The position numbers were made by a program, and so were the translations under genes. A DNA stretch of 64,000 bases from Diogma glabrata. Its lineage: Eukaryota > Arthropoda > Insecta > Diptera > Cylindrotomidae. The notes under the pieces were generated by a model. The model made no database searches. It saw only the letters and a list, made by a program, of their open reading frames with translations, and was not told the origin of the DNA. This document shows, piece by piece, positions 15,331 through 27,137 of the stretch. Numbering within the stretch: position 1 is the first letter of the stretch; every line of letters starts with the position of its first letter. The stretch covers positions 74,005,475-74,069,474 of the forward strand of contig OY856186.1 in NCBI GenBank assembly GCA_963693315.1. The letters are read 5' to 3'.

Positions 15331-17461
15331 CCCTACTAGTTTTTTTTTTGTTTTTTGTGTGTTTTTTTTGTTTTAAATATGTTTTATACTACAAAGATTG
15401 TTTTTTTTTTGTTTTAAATGAAAATATGTAATTGCAGTGAAAAAACTTCCAAAAAAAAGGGTTTTAAATATTCTCAGATTAATAAGGGTCGTCTAAAGAT
15501 TCGAGTCGTTCTTAAGATTCTTTGAAAATGCTCAATATATTCGGAAAGATTCTCAAGATTTTGTGGCTATTCTTAAGGATCACGTTCAAGATTTCTTGAA
15601 TATTCTCAGTAGCTACTCAAATAGTTGTCTCAATATGCCTAAGAATATTTAACACCTCAATCTAACGGCATTGTTGTATTAATTGGCTAACGTAAACTTC
15701 AGAAATTTGAATTATGATAAGAATTCTGCGACCTACGTATTTCCGAGTCGTGATGCACATAAATAGTTCAACTTGAAAAAATTATGGAAAACAGGTAAAC
15801 GATTTGATTAAATAAATAGATTGAGTTTCTGATTGTAAATCACAGATTACGATATTGATATCATTCTTATAAGAATATTCGCTGTAACGATATAGTACAT
15901 TTAACAAAAAATCTATTGAAAACAACAAGATTTTGAATTTGAATTTTTAAAGCAATATAATTTTATTTAAATTTAAAATATAACGTAATGTAACGGAGAC
16001 AAAAATGCTGAATATGCGTGCATGATTATTTTTTGCATCACAATTGATGGCCAAAAATAAAATCTAAATCATGTCGTAACTGCTTCTAAATTTGATTCAT
16101 TTGTTCAAAGCATGTGCGACTGGTTTTAAAATTTGATAAAGTTCCTCAACCTATTTTATCAACCCTTTGTTAAGTATCTGGTAAAAAATGTTAATATATA
16201 TCACTGATATGAAATACGGAAACTAATCTTTAATTTTCTTTTCAAAATTGAGATGTTTTGATCCACAGGAATAGCATATATTTACCACGTTTTTATTTAA
16301 CAATTAAACAAATTACACTTGCCCCTCCATTGAACGTCTGTCGGGAATCGAATAACACATCCTTCAGCACATTTCTAATAATAGTTTGGCTAGTATTGAC
16401 AAACGAGTGAACGTGAGATATCACATACCACAGGAAATAGTAGTAAGATATCACTACCTAGTCAACCCTAAATTTTATCTATGAAGTAGTATTCCTTGGT
16501 AATGTCACTATATTGCTTACTCAAGGAATCGAGCTTTGATATTTCTCTTTGTGTGGGCTTTAATAATTGAGGAAGACAGTGCGTCACATGATCAAAGAAT
16601 ATACCACTAGCTGGATTATTGGCAACCCATTAACCCAACCCAACCCATTAATTTTGTAATTTTGCAAATTATTAAAAGACATTTTCTTTTTATCTCTTAT
16701 TTTATTTTTATTTTATGTATCATATCCTATGATCATGGGTTATGTCATATTTTATATGTGATAGAATTTATTGTTTAGTTATTCTTTCTTTGAAAAAAAA
16801 AAACAAAACATAAAGATTTGCGTTCATCAACACCTTACAACGCATATTATTAACAAAAAAAACATATGAAAGCTTTAAGATTTTTTTAAAATTTTAATGA
16901 CGTTTAAGGTGCCAAAAGGTGCTTTAAGGTGGTCAAATGTATTAAAAGCGGTAAAACACGACTGCATACAACAGTTCTATTGCATAGCAATTAGCAAATA
17001 AGCAACATTGCAATATTTAAAAAAAACAATTTTTGTTTAAAACATTGTTTTTTTTAAAAAAAAACAATTTGTTTTAAACACTGTTTTAAACAGTGTTTAA
17101 AACAAAAGTGTTTAAAACAAACCAACTCTGGTTTTATTTCAATTTTTTATGCTTTAAATATTATTTTTCTTCATATTTAATACTTTCTTATTTCAAATAT
17201 AAAAAAAAAATTTTTTTTGCTTTTCTTCGTTTATTTAATTTAAAATTAATTTTCTTTAATAACTAGTTTTAATATATTATTGTATATAGGTATAGTTTTT
17301 TTTTTGTTACTCTAATTAAAAAATTAAAATGTAAATATTTATGTAATTTTGTGGCGATATATAACTGGGAAACTGTTTGTTGCTCATGTTAATAAAAATA
17401 AAATAAAAAATAAAATAAAAATAATAATAATAAAATTTCATTTCAAACAAATAATTAATTT

Positions 17462-17968
17462 GATTTTTTTCCAAAAATTGGGTAAAAAATAAATAAAAAT
17501 CTTTCTTTTGACACACTTGACAACATTTTTTGACGAACTTATAATGCAATAATCTAGTTTATGATCTCACATACCAATCCCGACCATCCAGATTCCTCCA
17601 CATACTTTGTTCCTACTCATTATCACTTAAAATGAACGTTTTTTAAGCAAAAGATATGCATATTTCCTTGTTTTGACACACTTGACGATTTTTTGACACA
17701 CTTCCGGTACAGTTATCGAACACATCGTTCTTTCGGCTCTTACCTTTGAGTGTACCTATTTTTAAATTCAAAATTTTTCAAATCCCTTCGGCCATTTTCT
17801 AGATTTCGTCGGTTGTGACGGCCGACCGGCCGACAGACGGACACATTATTTGTTGCTTTTTTTAGAATCAGTAGGTCCTAAAACGTCGAGAAATGCCAAA
17901 AAAAGTGGGGGTAAGAATTTCACTTTTAGCTCATGAATGTAATACTTAGGTCTTTCAGACAGAAGTAA
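17462..17968. repeat. Interspersed repeat family (GTCGAGAAATGCC), copy 2
   Basis: Direct-orientation relative of 9485-10010. It shares GACACACTTGACGATTTTTT, the GACGGCCGACCGGCCGACAG patch and TCCTAAAACGTCGAGAAATG, and ends just before the SLC5 duplication begins. Confidence 0.7.
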
Positions 17969-18411
17969 TATACAAAATTCTAGCTTTATTTCCGAAATTC
18001 AATGTTTTTGGGCGATTTCATGTGTTTCTCGCTGTTTCTGTACACATACATTGAAAATTTAACAAATTGTTTAGTTTCGTTTCATTTCCGGCTTAAAACT
18101 ACTACATTTCCAAACAAATTCTGATCATGATCAATCCGCAGACTGCCTATCTATGAAAGAGAAATACGGATCCAACCCAGATCTGAGCTCTCACATAAAA
18201 TTACTAGGGTAGATCCAACCCATACCTTAGCCTTAACATAATGTTAATATATAAATGCATAAATGCTTGACATTTACTTGTGCAATGACTTATTTTATTG
18301 CCTTAAGCTATAGAAGTTTAAAACAATATTTTAGTATGACTTGACTTTTAATCCAAATCGTTTCACATCTTTGATTAATTAGTTTTATGAATAAAAATAA
18401 TTTATTAAACA

Positions 18412-21361
18412 ATGAATGCAACTAAAAAAGTTATTGAAAGTATTGATAAGAAGTTTGGGGTTTGGGATTACGGGATTTTTATAGCATTATTGCTTGTTTC
18501 TATTGGGATTGGATTTTTTTCGGTTTTATAAGTAAAGGATTGAAAACAACAGAAGAATATTTATTAGGTGGTCGGCGATTAAAACCAATTCCAGTTGGAA
18601 TATCAATCACTTCAAGGTATTGAGTTAATTTGTAAAAGTTGCTACTACTACTACAGCTAAAGTTTCATGGTTTTCTTTTCAGCCAGTTAACTGCCGTTTT
18701 ATTAATAGCAATACCAGCTGAAATGTATAATTTTGGAACACAGTTTTCTATGATTGCAGTTGCTGTGATATTTTCAGTTTTAATTATAAATTATATTTTT
18801 ATTCCTGTGTTTTATAACACTCAAATTTCAAATTGTTATGAGGTAGGTCAACACTATCTCATCCTAAATTTGTTCAAAAGTTTTAAAATATTCTATAAAT
18901 TTAAACGAAATTATTGAAGTTTTGGACATTTACGAAGGAAAATATTCAGTTTAGTGTCGCTGAGTTAGAAAAAAATGTATCTCAAAACAATTTAATTATT
19001 ATTCCTCCTCTCGCTTTGCTCGTTCCGGGAAACTTCACCCTCGTGAAGAATTGCTATCATTCTAAACTCATACAAATCTACTATTATTTCATTGCATTTT
19101 TCACGGCTCTTCATTGAATACAATATCTTGCCCCAATGTTGTAATCATCTCTGGCATTAACCAATTTGGTATGATCCTAAATTCAAATTTTGACCCAGGG
19201 TTGGGGAAACGATATCATGTTTAAGCAAGCCAGTTTTATGATAATCTGAAATGTCGACCCGGTAAGGTATAAAAAGAGTCATACATTAAAGTATCTTTAA
19301 TAGTGGTAATTTTTTTTAATAGAATCAACTCTGATCTAAAAAAAGATATTCGCACTTATATAAATTAATAATAAATTTATTTTTAATAAAAGAAACACTT
19401 GTTTATATTTCGCAAATTAATTTTTGTTTCTAACTTTATTTATATTAAATAAAATTAAAAACAGCTCAACCGGTTCGGTTTAAACCATTTTCAAGAGCTT
19501 CAAAATTGTTAACAATTTTGAAGCTCTTGAAAATGGTTTAGCTCTTGAAAATGGTTTAAAAACCGAAACCGGTTGAGCTGTTTTTAATTTTATTTTAATA
19601 TAAATAAAAGTTCGAAACAAAAATTAATTTGCGAAATATAAACAAGAGTTTCTTTTATTAAAAATATATTTATTATTAATATATTTCGCCAAGTGCCAAC
19701 AGTAACCTTAATAAATACTATTTCATAAATTAGTTCAAGTATTTTTTTGTTTTTAGTATCTAGAAATGCGATTCGATAAGGATGTCAAAAAATTGTGACA
19801 GCATTATTTTTGGCTAAAAATTTACTACTCCTACCTATAATAATGTACCTGCCATCATTATCATTGTCTCAAGTTACTGGAATAGATTTACATTGGATTA
19901 ATATAATAATATCATGTGTCTGTATCTTATACACAATGATGGTAACTTTAATCATCTGCATTATTGATATATAAAGACATATAATTTTCGTATTTCTCAA
20001 GGGTGGTATTAAAGCTGTTATCTGGACTGATGTTTTACAAGGAGTTGTTTGGGTCAAATTTTATTATATTGATCCTGGCTTTTAATGCTGTTGAGGATTT
20101 TCTAGGGCTTGGAACACAGCTGAACATGGAAACCGTTTAGAATTTTTTAATATGAAATTTGATCTAACAACACGACACACATTTTGGAATACGATTATTG
20201 TTATGCAGTTTCATGGTCAGCCCTTGTAGGATTAAATCAAAGTTCAGTTCAGCGAATTGTTGCTATGCCTTCAATAAAACATGCACAAAAGTAGATAGAT
20301 ATATTATAAATAAACAACAATTGTTTATTATAATTAGAAATAAAAATTCTATCTGTTTTTGTTAATTTAAGGGCGTTATGGACTTTTTTGGCTGGTTTTG
20401 TTATGTTGCAAGTACTAACCTTCTTTACTACCATTTCAATGTACGCTAGATATTCAGATTGCGATCCAATAAAAGCAGGAGTAAAAATCAAAAGTTTTAA
20501 TTGAAATTAAGATATAATTTTATCCGTTTTATAGATAATAGATAAACCAGATAGGATGATTCCATATTTTGTTCAAGATATTGCTGGACATTAATTGGCA
20601 TGAGTGGACTTTTTATATCAAGTGTGATAAGTGCGTCATTGAGGTAGAATTAAATCCTATATGTTTTGAAAAATTGAACAAAACTGATATTAAACAAATT
20701 TATTTCAGTACGATGTCCACAATTTTAAATTCAGCAGCTGGTGTAATATACTATGACTATATTGCTGTATTTAAGTTATTCAATCCAACCGATCGGAATG
20801 TAAACGAGTTTTAATGTACTTGTTGTGTTCATAGGAATTTATTCGATTGGAGCTGGATTTATTGTGGCAAAGTTTAAATTTTTGTTTCATTTGCAAGTTT
20901 TAACAACTGGTATGACACAAGGTGCAATTTTTGGAATATTCACGTTAGGAATTTTATGGCCATATTATAACAAAAAAGGAGTAATGATTGGTGGAGTAAC
21001 CAGTTCTTTGATTTTGTTATGCATAATAGTTGGTACGCAAATCAAAACATTTTATGGTGAACTTAGGTATGAAACTCTACCGATGTCGGTGGAAGGTTGT
21101 GCTGCAATGGGAATTAATGTGACAAGTATTTTAAAAGAATCCTCAACTATATTCACTAAAGATGATTCTTTCTCATTTTTTAAAATTGCATTTCCTTGGT
21201 ATTCGACTATTGGAGCTGCCATCACAATAATTGTTGGTGTATTAGTAAGTTTATGCACAGGAGGTTCTAAAGATAAAAATTTATATCCACGTCTATTTTC
21301 GCCTTTGATTCACTGGACTCTGCCCGATCGTATAAAAAGTAACAATATGCAATTGAAATAA
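18412..21361 (+). pseudogene. SLC5-family sodium/solute symporter pseudogene
   Basis: Decayed twin of the intact gene at 37043-39868. Homologous exons are 18412-18616, 18683-18842, 19757-19941, 20002-20290, 20372-20480, 20535-20643 and 20709-21361. Against the intact copy I count eight frame-breaking indels: one T lost in exon 1 (about 18522-18528); one base lost in exon 3, giving TGA at 19796; three in exon 4 (5 bp near 20047, 1 bp near 20092 and 20201); one in exon 6 near 20591; and two in exon 7 near 20806 and 20815. The last exon base before the intron-4 donor is also changed from G to A. Intron borders otherwise remain, so it arose by DNA duplication, not retroposition. It cannot make the transporter. 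Confidence 0.92.
19367..19680. repeat. Foldback insertion in pseudogene intron 2
   Basis: The two halves are inverted copies (TTATATTTCGCAAATTAATT against AATTAATTTGCGAAATATAA; CTCAACCGGTT against AACCGGTTGAG) around CAAAATTGTTAACAATTTTG. A short block, AGCTCTTGAAAATGGTTT, is repeated in the right half. The corresponding intron of the intact gene lacks it, so it entered after the duplication or was lost there. Confidence 0.8.
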
Positions 21362-21953
21362 CTAAACTAAAATCGTTTAATACAGAAACCTAAGATATAT
21401 CAATTTAATTCACTGTCACCAAATAATCAAAATATCATCATTGTCGATAATTTGTATGAGCTGATATTAAAATAAAGAGCATCTTTTCAACATTTTATCT
21501 GAATGATCGTGTTTGAAACAATCAAATATTAGAAATCAGTTTATTCAGTTTATCTTCTGTTTTAGTACTTTAAGCTAATGTATATGACGTACTCTGTTAT
21601 ATAATATTATGTCTATTTTAAAAAACAGTTGAATTGGAAAATTTAAAATAAAATAAAAAACAAATTATTTTAACGCATATGCATTTGATCATTAATTTAA
21701 TCCGATCAACAACCTTTTAAGATAATAAACCTGTCTCCTCTGTAGATATAAATATATTGCTGATTTTCCAAACATTATAAGTCTTTGTTATAAAGACAAT
21801 TACTATATAATAAAGTAGCTTAAATTCGCTTAAATGGTCAAAAAGTATTTACTGGTATGACGAACGAGAGTTAAAGAGCAATATTTTATGATATCAGCAA
21901 TAATTTCATCAAACCTATTAAACATTAGTACACTTATCACTTTAATCTGCTTT

Positions 21954-22562
21954 AAGGGGAGGGTATGGTTTTAAAGACGAAAAAAAAGCATATTTTTGTG
22001 ATTTTTTTTTGGCGACATGAGTAATATAATTTTATTAAATTTAATTACATATTATTGTACAACTTTTGAAGTATGTCTGAAAAAAAATTTTAATTAAAAA
22101 TATTGATAAATAAGCCGGTGACGTTAAATCTCCAGAGGCGCCTTGAAAAAAAGTGGTTTTGCGGTGAACATTATTACTCGTTACCGGATCATGTGAAACA
22201 AAAAAATTGAAATGCGTTTTAAAGGTGATGTGTTTCTCGAGGTAATCACCTGATTACCTGTTGATTTATGTGAAGAAGTAATGTTCAAATTTTCAAAAGG
22301 ATCGGTTCAGTAGATTTTGAGTTCTAATGTTCACGAACTTCAAAAATGACGTTTTCGGGAAAATGGGGTCAAACAGCAACCCAGTTGAAACGCTGTAACT
22401 CCGTTAGTTTTACTCGGATTGACTTAAAATTTGTACACAATATTCTCGACCTATTGTTCATTCAGAAAAAAAATTAAAAAAAAAATGCAAAATAAATTAT
22501 TTTAAAACCGTACAAACGAAATGCTTTGCCCGAATCAATAGTGTCGAGTGCCTTAAATCCCC
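21954..22562. other. Possible small DNA transposon after the SLC5 duplicate
   Basis: Starts TTAA-GGGGAGGGTATGG at the end of the duplication and ends TTAAATCCCC. Internal text such as CTGTAACTCCGTTAGTTTTA is typical of dispersed non-coding repeats. The inverted ends are very short, so the element is only suggested. From 22563 to 22970 I see only AT-rich DNA with another GGTAGATTTC...CCACCT hairpin near 22825-22848. Confidence 0.35.
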
Positions 22563-22979
22563 AAAGATTTAAAAAAGCGTTCACCAACACCTCAGAAGTC
22601 AGTCATGTTTTTGTGGGACCTAGGTTTTAAAAGGTATCCATATATTGTTGTGACACATATTATAATTACTATAACACCACACTTTTTATTAAAAAAAATT
22701 ACTTCTTTAAAAAGTAAGAACGTAACTTAAATAATGCCTTGTTGGTCCTACCTAAGTAATAAACTGGAAACAAGAGATGACGCTTAAAATATGATTGATG
22801 CTTTTAACCTTAACGTATATTAGGTAGATTTCAAAGAAAAATCCACCTTTCGTACTGTGCCTATTGTACTGTGTTAACTCTTAGCATTTCGGAAAAAAAT
22901 TTCTGTTGCCACACAAATATATTAGGAACGTTAAAAAATATAATGCCTTAATATATTTGTCTAATAACAACAAATAACT

Positions 22980-23936
22980 ATGTCACCTAACCTAGCCCCG
23001 CCATTTTTAAAAAAATTAAAAACAAAGATTGTGCTGGATGTGCTACTCAGAAAGAATGCCATATCACCAATGGAAAAAAGTTGGCACGCTGAAACAATTT
23101 TTCGAGCAGAAGTTAGCCCCGCCATTTTGAAAAATCTGAAAAACAAAGGTTGTCCTGTATTGTCCTCGAGTTGTGCTGGTTGTGCTATTTAGAAAAAAAT
23201 TTCTTATCCCTAGTGAAAATTTTTTATAACACTAAAATCATTTTTTCGAGTAAAAGTTAGCCCCGCCATTTTGGAAAAAAGGAAAACAAAGGGTCTGCTG
23301 TACGGTGTTAGAGTTGTGCTAGTTGTGCTATTCAAGAACAAATTTGTACCACCATCAGAATAATTTAAACACGCTAAAACGATTTTGCGAGTTGAAGTTA
23401 GCCCCGCCATCTTGAAAAAAATTAAAAGCAAAGTTTGTGCTGTATGGTGCTAGGGTTGTGCTACTCAGAAATAGTTCCATATTATCAATGAAAAAAAGTT
23501 GGCACGCTAAAACGACTTTTCGAGCAGAAGTTAGCCCCGCCATTTTGAAAAAATCACAACCAAAGGTTGAGCTGTATTGTGCTCGAGTTGTGCTGGTTGT
23601 GCTACTTAGACAAAAATTTCGTAAGCCTAACAGAAATTTTTTACAAAGTTACAATCATTTTTTTAGAATAGAAGTTTTCCCCGCCATTTTGAAAGAAATC
23701 AAAAACAAAAGAAGTGTTGTATTTCGTTAAAGTTGTGCTGGTTGTTCTACTGAAAAAATATCGGTTCACCAACAGAATAATTTAAACCACGCTAAAACCA
23801 TTTTTCGAATGAAAGTTAGCCCCGCCATTTTGCAAAAATCAAAGAAGAAAGGTTGTGCTGTATTGTGCTGGATGTGCCACTCAAAAAGAATCCCATATCA
23901 ACAATGAATAAAATCGGTTGACATGTCATTCCGAAC
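22980..23936 (+). repeat. Left arm: tandem array with A-B-C higher-order pattern
   Basis: Each unit of about 140 bp carries GAAGTTAGCCCCGCCATTTT followed by a run of four TTGTGCT boxes spaced about 10 bp apart. Between these constant parts is a variable spacer of one of three types: A (CCATATCA.CAATG..GTTGGCACGC), B (TATCCCTAGTG..TTATAACACTAAAATC) and C (CCACCATCAGAATAATTTAAACACG). The order is A-B-C-A-B-C-A from the end inward, so the true period is about 425 bp. Confidence 0.85.
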
Positions 23937-23996
23937 GGACCCAAATTCACAATTAGCACTTAAATCGCTAAATATGAGAAAAGACTTATATCATAT

Positions 23997-24638
23997 TGTT
24001 ACGATTACAGAAAAATCTAGACGATTACGGTCACTTCCAGGAAAATAAAATCAACAAAACACAACAAACAAATTAATGAAATGAATATTGTTGTTGTTGT
24101 CTTCTTCTTAGAAATAGGGTCAACATAAACGATTTTATGAATCAAATCAACATATGTAACGTAAAATAATCGAATATTCTAATATTTTCTCAAGGTTTCT
24201 GGAAAGTGATGTCGAATTATCTAGAAGTATTGCAGAAGGTATATAAGAAAATTACCTCTTGTAGCTTTGAATTAGTGTTATTTTAAACCTGCGATAGTGA
24301 AGTTGAAATTATAAAAGTGATATTTAAATTAGTTTTTGTAAATAAAGTTTAAAGTGTTATTAAGTAGAAATATTTTGTGTATTATTTTAAACGTTGTGAA
24401 CTGGAGATTTCTACAATAAACCGTTGGAGTTCTGAAGCTGTTGAAAGAATATTCTAGTCAGGAATATTGTTTGCTGTATTGTTTTCCTGTTGTTGTGGAA
24501 CAATTAAGGTGTTGAATACTTAATAAAACCTGGTGTTTGTGCTAACTAATCAGTGATCGAACTCAGGAAGAGATTGGGAATTGCGTTTATCGAATTGTGA
24601 GTTAGGCCAATTCGAAGGAAGTTTGGAAAAAGGTAACA
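23997..24638 (+). repeat. 5' LTR (642 bp)
   Basis: Matches 27138-28322 apart from small indels and the insertion at about 27474-28025. It ends AAAAAGGTAACA, followed by the primer-binding site. Confidence 0.9.
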
Positions 24639-24654
24639 TTGGTGACATCGGCGG
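24639..24654 (+). promoter_or_regulatory. Putative primer-binding site
   Basis: TTGGTGACATCGGCGG lies directly after the 5' LTR, beginning with the TGG expected opposite a tRNA CCA end. The priming tRNA was not identified. Confidence 0.6.
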
Positions 24655-24672
24655 ATTAGTTAGCTGTTAATA

Positions 24673-26607
24673 ATGGTTTTATTAAGTGATTTGAAGGTTC
24701 TTGAGTTAAAGAAAGAACTAGAACAACGTGGATTGTCAACAAGTGGAAACAAAACTGAATTAATGCTACGGCTTCGACAAGGTATGGAAGCCAATGGAAT
24801 GGACGTGGAAAGTTACCAGTTTGGAGTGATTAGTACAAATAATGATCTAGTGGCAGTTGATGAGGAGAAAAGTTTTGTTGCAGAAACAACAACAACATTA
24901 CCATCTGGAAACTGCGATTTTACGCAGTTAATGGCTATGATGCAACAAATGAATTTGAACATGCATCAGATGAATGCTAATATGGTTGCCAATAAACAGG
25001 AAATGAATCAGCAACTAGATGCCGTAAATGCCAATATGAATCAACAAATGGCTACTACTAAGGAAGAAATCAGCTGCAACATCAATCAACAAATGGCTAC
25101 TACCAAGGAAGAAATCAGCTGCAACATCAATCAACAATTGGCTGCAAATAAAGAAGAAATTAGTAACATCAATCAACAGTTAGAAGCAATAAACACAAAC
25201 ATTGCTATGAGTCGCGACGAAGTCAAACAAATTATGGATGAGAAACTTCTACAAATGTCAACGGCATTCGATGGAAAAGTCGAGAAGATTCAAAACGATA
25301 TCCAAGAATTAGAACAAAAAGTGCTTAACGAAAACAAAAAGGTACTTTCCAAAGTTGATGATTTCGAAAAGCGGTTGCAGGATGTTGAAACGACTAAAGT
25401 TACTTCCCAGGTGGTGCAGCAAGTAGCTAATATTAAATTGAAACCACCATCGTATGAGGGAACCACATCTTTTGGCATCTTTAAGTTCCAGTTTGAGACA
25501 GCAGCAGACCAGAATGTTTGGAACGCAGAAAATCGTCTTGCTGCATTAATAGTTGCGCTAAAGGGTGAAGCAGCTGAAGCATTACAGGCAGTGCCAGAAA
25601 ATGACCGGAAAAGTTATGCTGAGGTGATGAATGCGTTGGAACGTAAATATGGCAGCGACCATAAAAAGGAGTTATACAGAATCGAGTTAAAAGGTCGCTT
25701 GCTACGCAACGGAGAAAGCTTACAGGACTATTCCTCGGCAGTGGAGAGGCTTGTACATTTGGCACACTCGAATACTTCACCGTATTTTATGGAGAAAATG
25801 AAGATTGAGGCTTTTACAGATGGTTTCCGAGATCCAGAAACCAGGATCAAAGTAATGACTACACCTAAGGCGACTTTCCATGAAACTGTCGCATACGCAA
25901 TGCAATATGAGATGGTACAGAGGATGTGTATGCCATCTGGTGGATGCAGAAAAAGGAATGTAGAGGGGAACATCAAAGGGGAAGTTTTGGCACACAGAGA
26001 TAGAAGCGACATCAGATGCTGGGTATGTGATGAAGAGGGTCACATGGCACGGGAGTGCAAGAAAAACGGGGAAGCAGACAGATTGTCGTCTTCTGTGAAG
26101 AACAGAGGAACCGAAGAAATGGAGCACGTAGGGTTCAGGAACAGCAGTAGAAAACTCCTGTGCTGGATATGTAGGAAATCGGGCCATATCTCACAGGACT
26201 GCTGGAACAGGAAGCGTGATAGATCTTCGTCTCCTATTCAACGGAAGCCTGTTGAAGCTGCAACTGTAAAGCCAACAAGTGAGGAGAATGCAGCCTACAT
26301 TCCAATTTCAAGAATTGCGGTAAATGGTGAAAGCTTGGGTATCAATGGACAGCTTGAAGGTAAAGGTTGCTTCATGACACTGGATGCAGGTTCAGCTCGA
26401 ACATTCGTTCGCAAAGGTTTAATTGACGGTGTTTTGGAACCATCAGATGGATTGAAACTCCAAACAGTAACTGGAGAATGCGCTGAAATAGAAGGTAAAA
26501 GAATCGCTGAAATAAAATTGGGAAATAACTGCTATCAACAAGAGGTGCTAGTGGCTGACATTATGGATGAAGTCATTTTGGGGATTGACTTCATGAAGGC
26601 GAAGTGA
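24673..26607 (+). CDS. SAP-domain Gag-protease polyprotein of LTR element
   Basis: This 644-residue frame encodes the structural and protease part of a retrotransposon. Residues about 4-38 form a SAP domain, a helix-turn-helix DNA-binding fold known from chromatin proteins. Residues about 80-240 are rich in Met, Asn and Gln with likely coiled coil, including a 15-residue tandem repeat (QMATTKEEISCNINQ twice, then a diverged third). From about 254 to 420 is a retrotransposon Gag core (KPPSYEGTTSFGIFKFQFE). Two CCHC zinc knuckles lie at 449-462 and 497-510. A retropepsin follows with active-site D571 in LDAG (usually D-T/S-G) and ILG at 635-637. The stop TGA at 26605 probably cuts the protease short, since protease-like text continues in frame behind it. 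The start ATG lies 34 bases after the 5' LTR. Confidence 0.92.
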   Translation: MVLLSDLKVLELKKELEQRGLSTSGNKTELMLRLRQGMEANGMDVESYQFGVISTNNDLVAVDEEKSFVAETTTTLPSGNCDFTQLMAMMQQMNLNMHQMNANMVANKQEMNQQLDAVNANMNQQMATTKEEISCNINQQMATTKEEISCNINQQLAANKEEISNINQQLEAINTNIAMSRDEVKQIMDEKLLQMSTAFDGKVEKIQNDIQELEQKVLNENKKVLSKVDDFEKRLQDVETTKVTSQVVQQVANIKLKPPSYEGTTSFGIFKFQFETAADQNVWNAENRLAALIVALKGEAAEALQAVPENDRKSYAEVMNALERKYGSDHKKELYRIELKGRLLRNGESLQDYSSAVERLVHLAHSNTSPYFMEKMKIEAFTDGFRDPETRIKVMTTPKATFHETVAYAMQYEMVQRMCMPSGGCRKRNVEGNIKGEVLAHRDRSDIRCWVCDEEGHMARECKKNGEADRLSSSVKNRGTEEMEHVGFRNSSRKLLCWICRKSGHISQDCWNRKRDRSSSPIQRKPVEAATVKPTSEENAAYIPISRIAVNGESLGINGQLEGKGCFMTLDAGSARTFVRKGLIDGVLEPSDGLKLQTVTGECAEIEGKRIAEIKLGNNCYQQEVLVADIMDEVILGIDFMKAK

Positions 26608-27137
26608 TTAGTCTTCGATTTTGGATGTGGAATCCTAAAGGTTAATAATGTTGAGATGCCACTACTTGTGAATGAGGCAGAGCCAACAGATATTGGCAGC
26701 GATGAGGCACTACGCAGTGCAGAGGAAAATCCAGCATTATCCAAACAGATGAGGGAGAGAAACGTCAACCGACGCAGACGATTAAACAAACGCCGAAAGT
26801 TAAAAAGGAAACAGGTCCAAGCCCATAACGAAGTGATGTAAAAGAGGTGGTTCAAATAGCTGCAAACGGGGACGAATCGCAGCTGAAAATGAGAATGGTT
26901 CGGAGACATGGCAATGTGAAACACTCAAAGGGAAAAGATAAGGAGGACTTTAGAGATAATGAGAATCCATACTTATCACGGTGGGCGGACATAGAACAAA
27001 GTAATGGCCAAGGACTTAGAAAGGAACCAGAAGCAATTCGCCTGGGTAATAGAAAAAGAAAAAAAAATGTTTGGATTCAACAATTGGAGGAGAGATCTAG
27101 ATCCTGTTCGGGACGAACAGGCTTAAGTGGAGGGTAA
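26608..27137 (+). pseudogene. Post-stop remnant and polypurine tract of LTR element
   Basis: In frame behind the TGA, the reading continues as protease-like VFDFGCGILKV and then a basic Arg/Lys-rich tail to the stop at 26839-26841. A second frame at 26847-27137 is also basic and of unclear origin, perhaps the C-terminal end of the lost pol region. The purine-rich AAGTGGAGGGTAA just before 27138 is the likely polypurine tract. No reverse transcriptase or integrase lies between, so a large internal deletion is inferred. Confidence 0.7.

Larger units (their letters stand above)
13365..17130. mobile_element. Non-autonomous hAT transposon, copy B (interrupted)
   Basis: Same family as 4629-6531. 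The ends are CAGCGTTGGTT and AACCAACTCTG, with 8-bp direct repeats GTTTTATT at 13357-13364 and 17131-17138. After removal of the nested repeat at about 13470-15330, the body aligns along its length with copy A, with scattered substitutions and small indels. The target differs from copy A, so each copy jumped independently. No intact transposase was seen. Confidence 0.9.
17970..21960 (+). repeat. SLC5 segmental duplication, copy 1
   Basis: Direct duplicate of 34400-40690. Homology starts at AAAATTCTAGCTTT, covers the 5' flank, all seven exons, most introns and the 3' flank, and stops at ATCTGCTTTAA near 21953. Differences are small indels, a foldback insertion in intron 2 here, and a LINE and a MITE in the other copy. 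Confidence 0.85.

Noticed and set aside
18914..19117. Frame after SLC5 pseudogene exon 2
   Set aside because: It lies in an intron and is not conserved in the intact copy.
19003..19180. Possible reverse-strand peptide (NWLMPEMITTLGQDIVFNEE) in pseudogene intron 2
   Set aside because: Looks like the tail of some protein and may be an insertion, but it is too short to support a call.
22961..23730. Short frames with KMAGLTSARK-type peptides on either strand, and similar ones at 29058-30568
   Set aside because: They are translations of the 140-bp tandem units; both strands are open and the frames shift from unit to unit.
25290..26187. Minus-strand frames opposite the Gag gene
   Set aside because: Shadows of the Gag-protease frame with no motifs.
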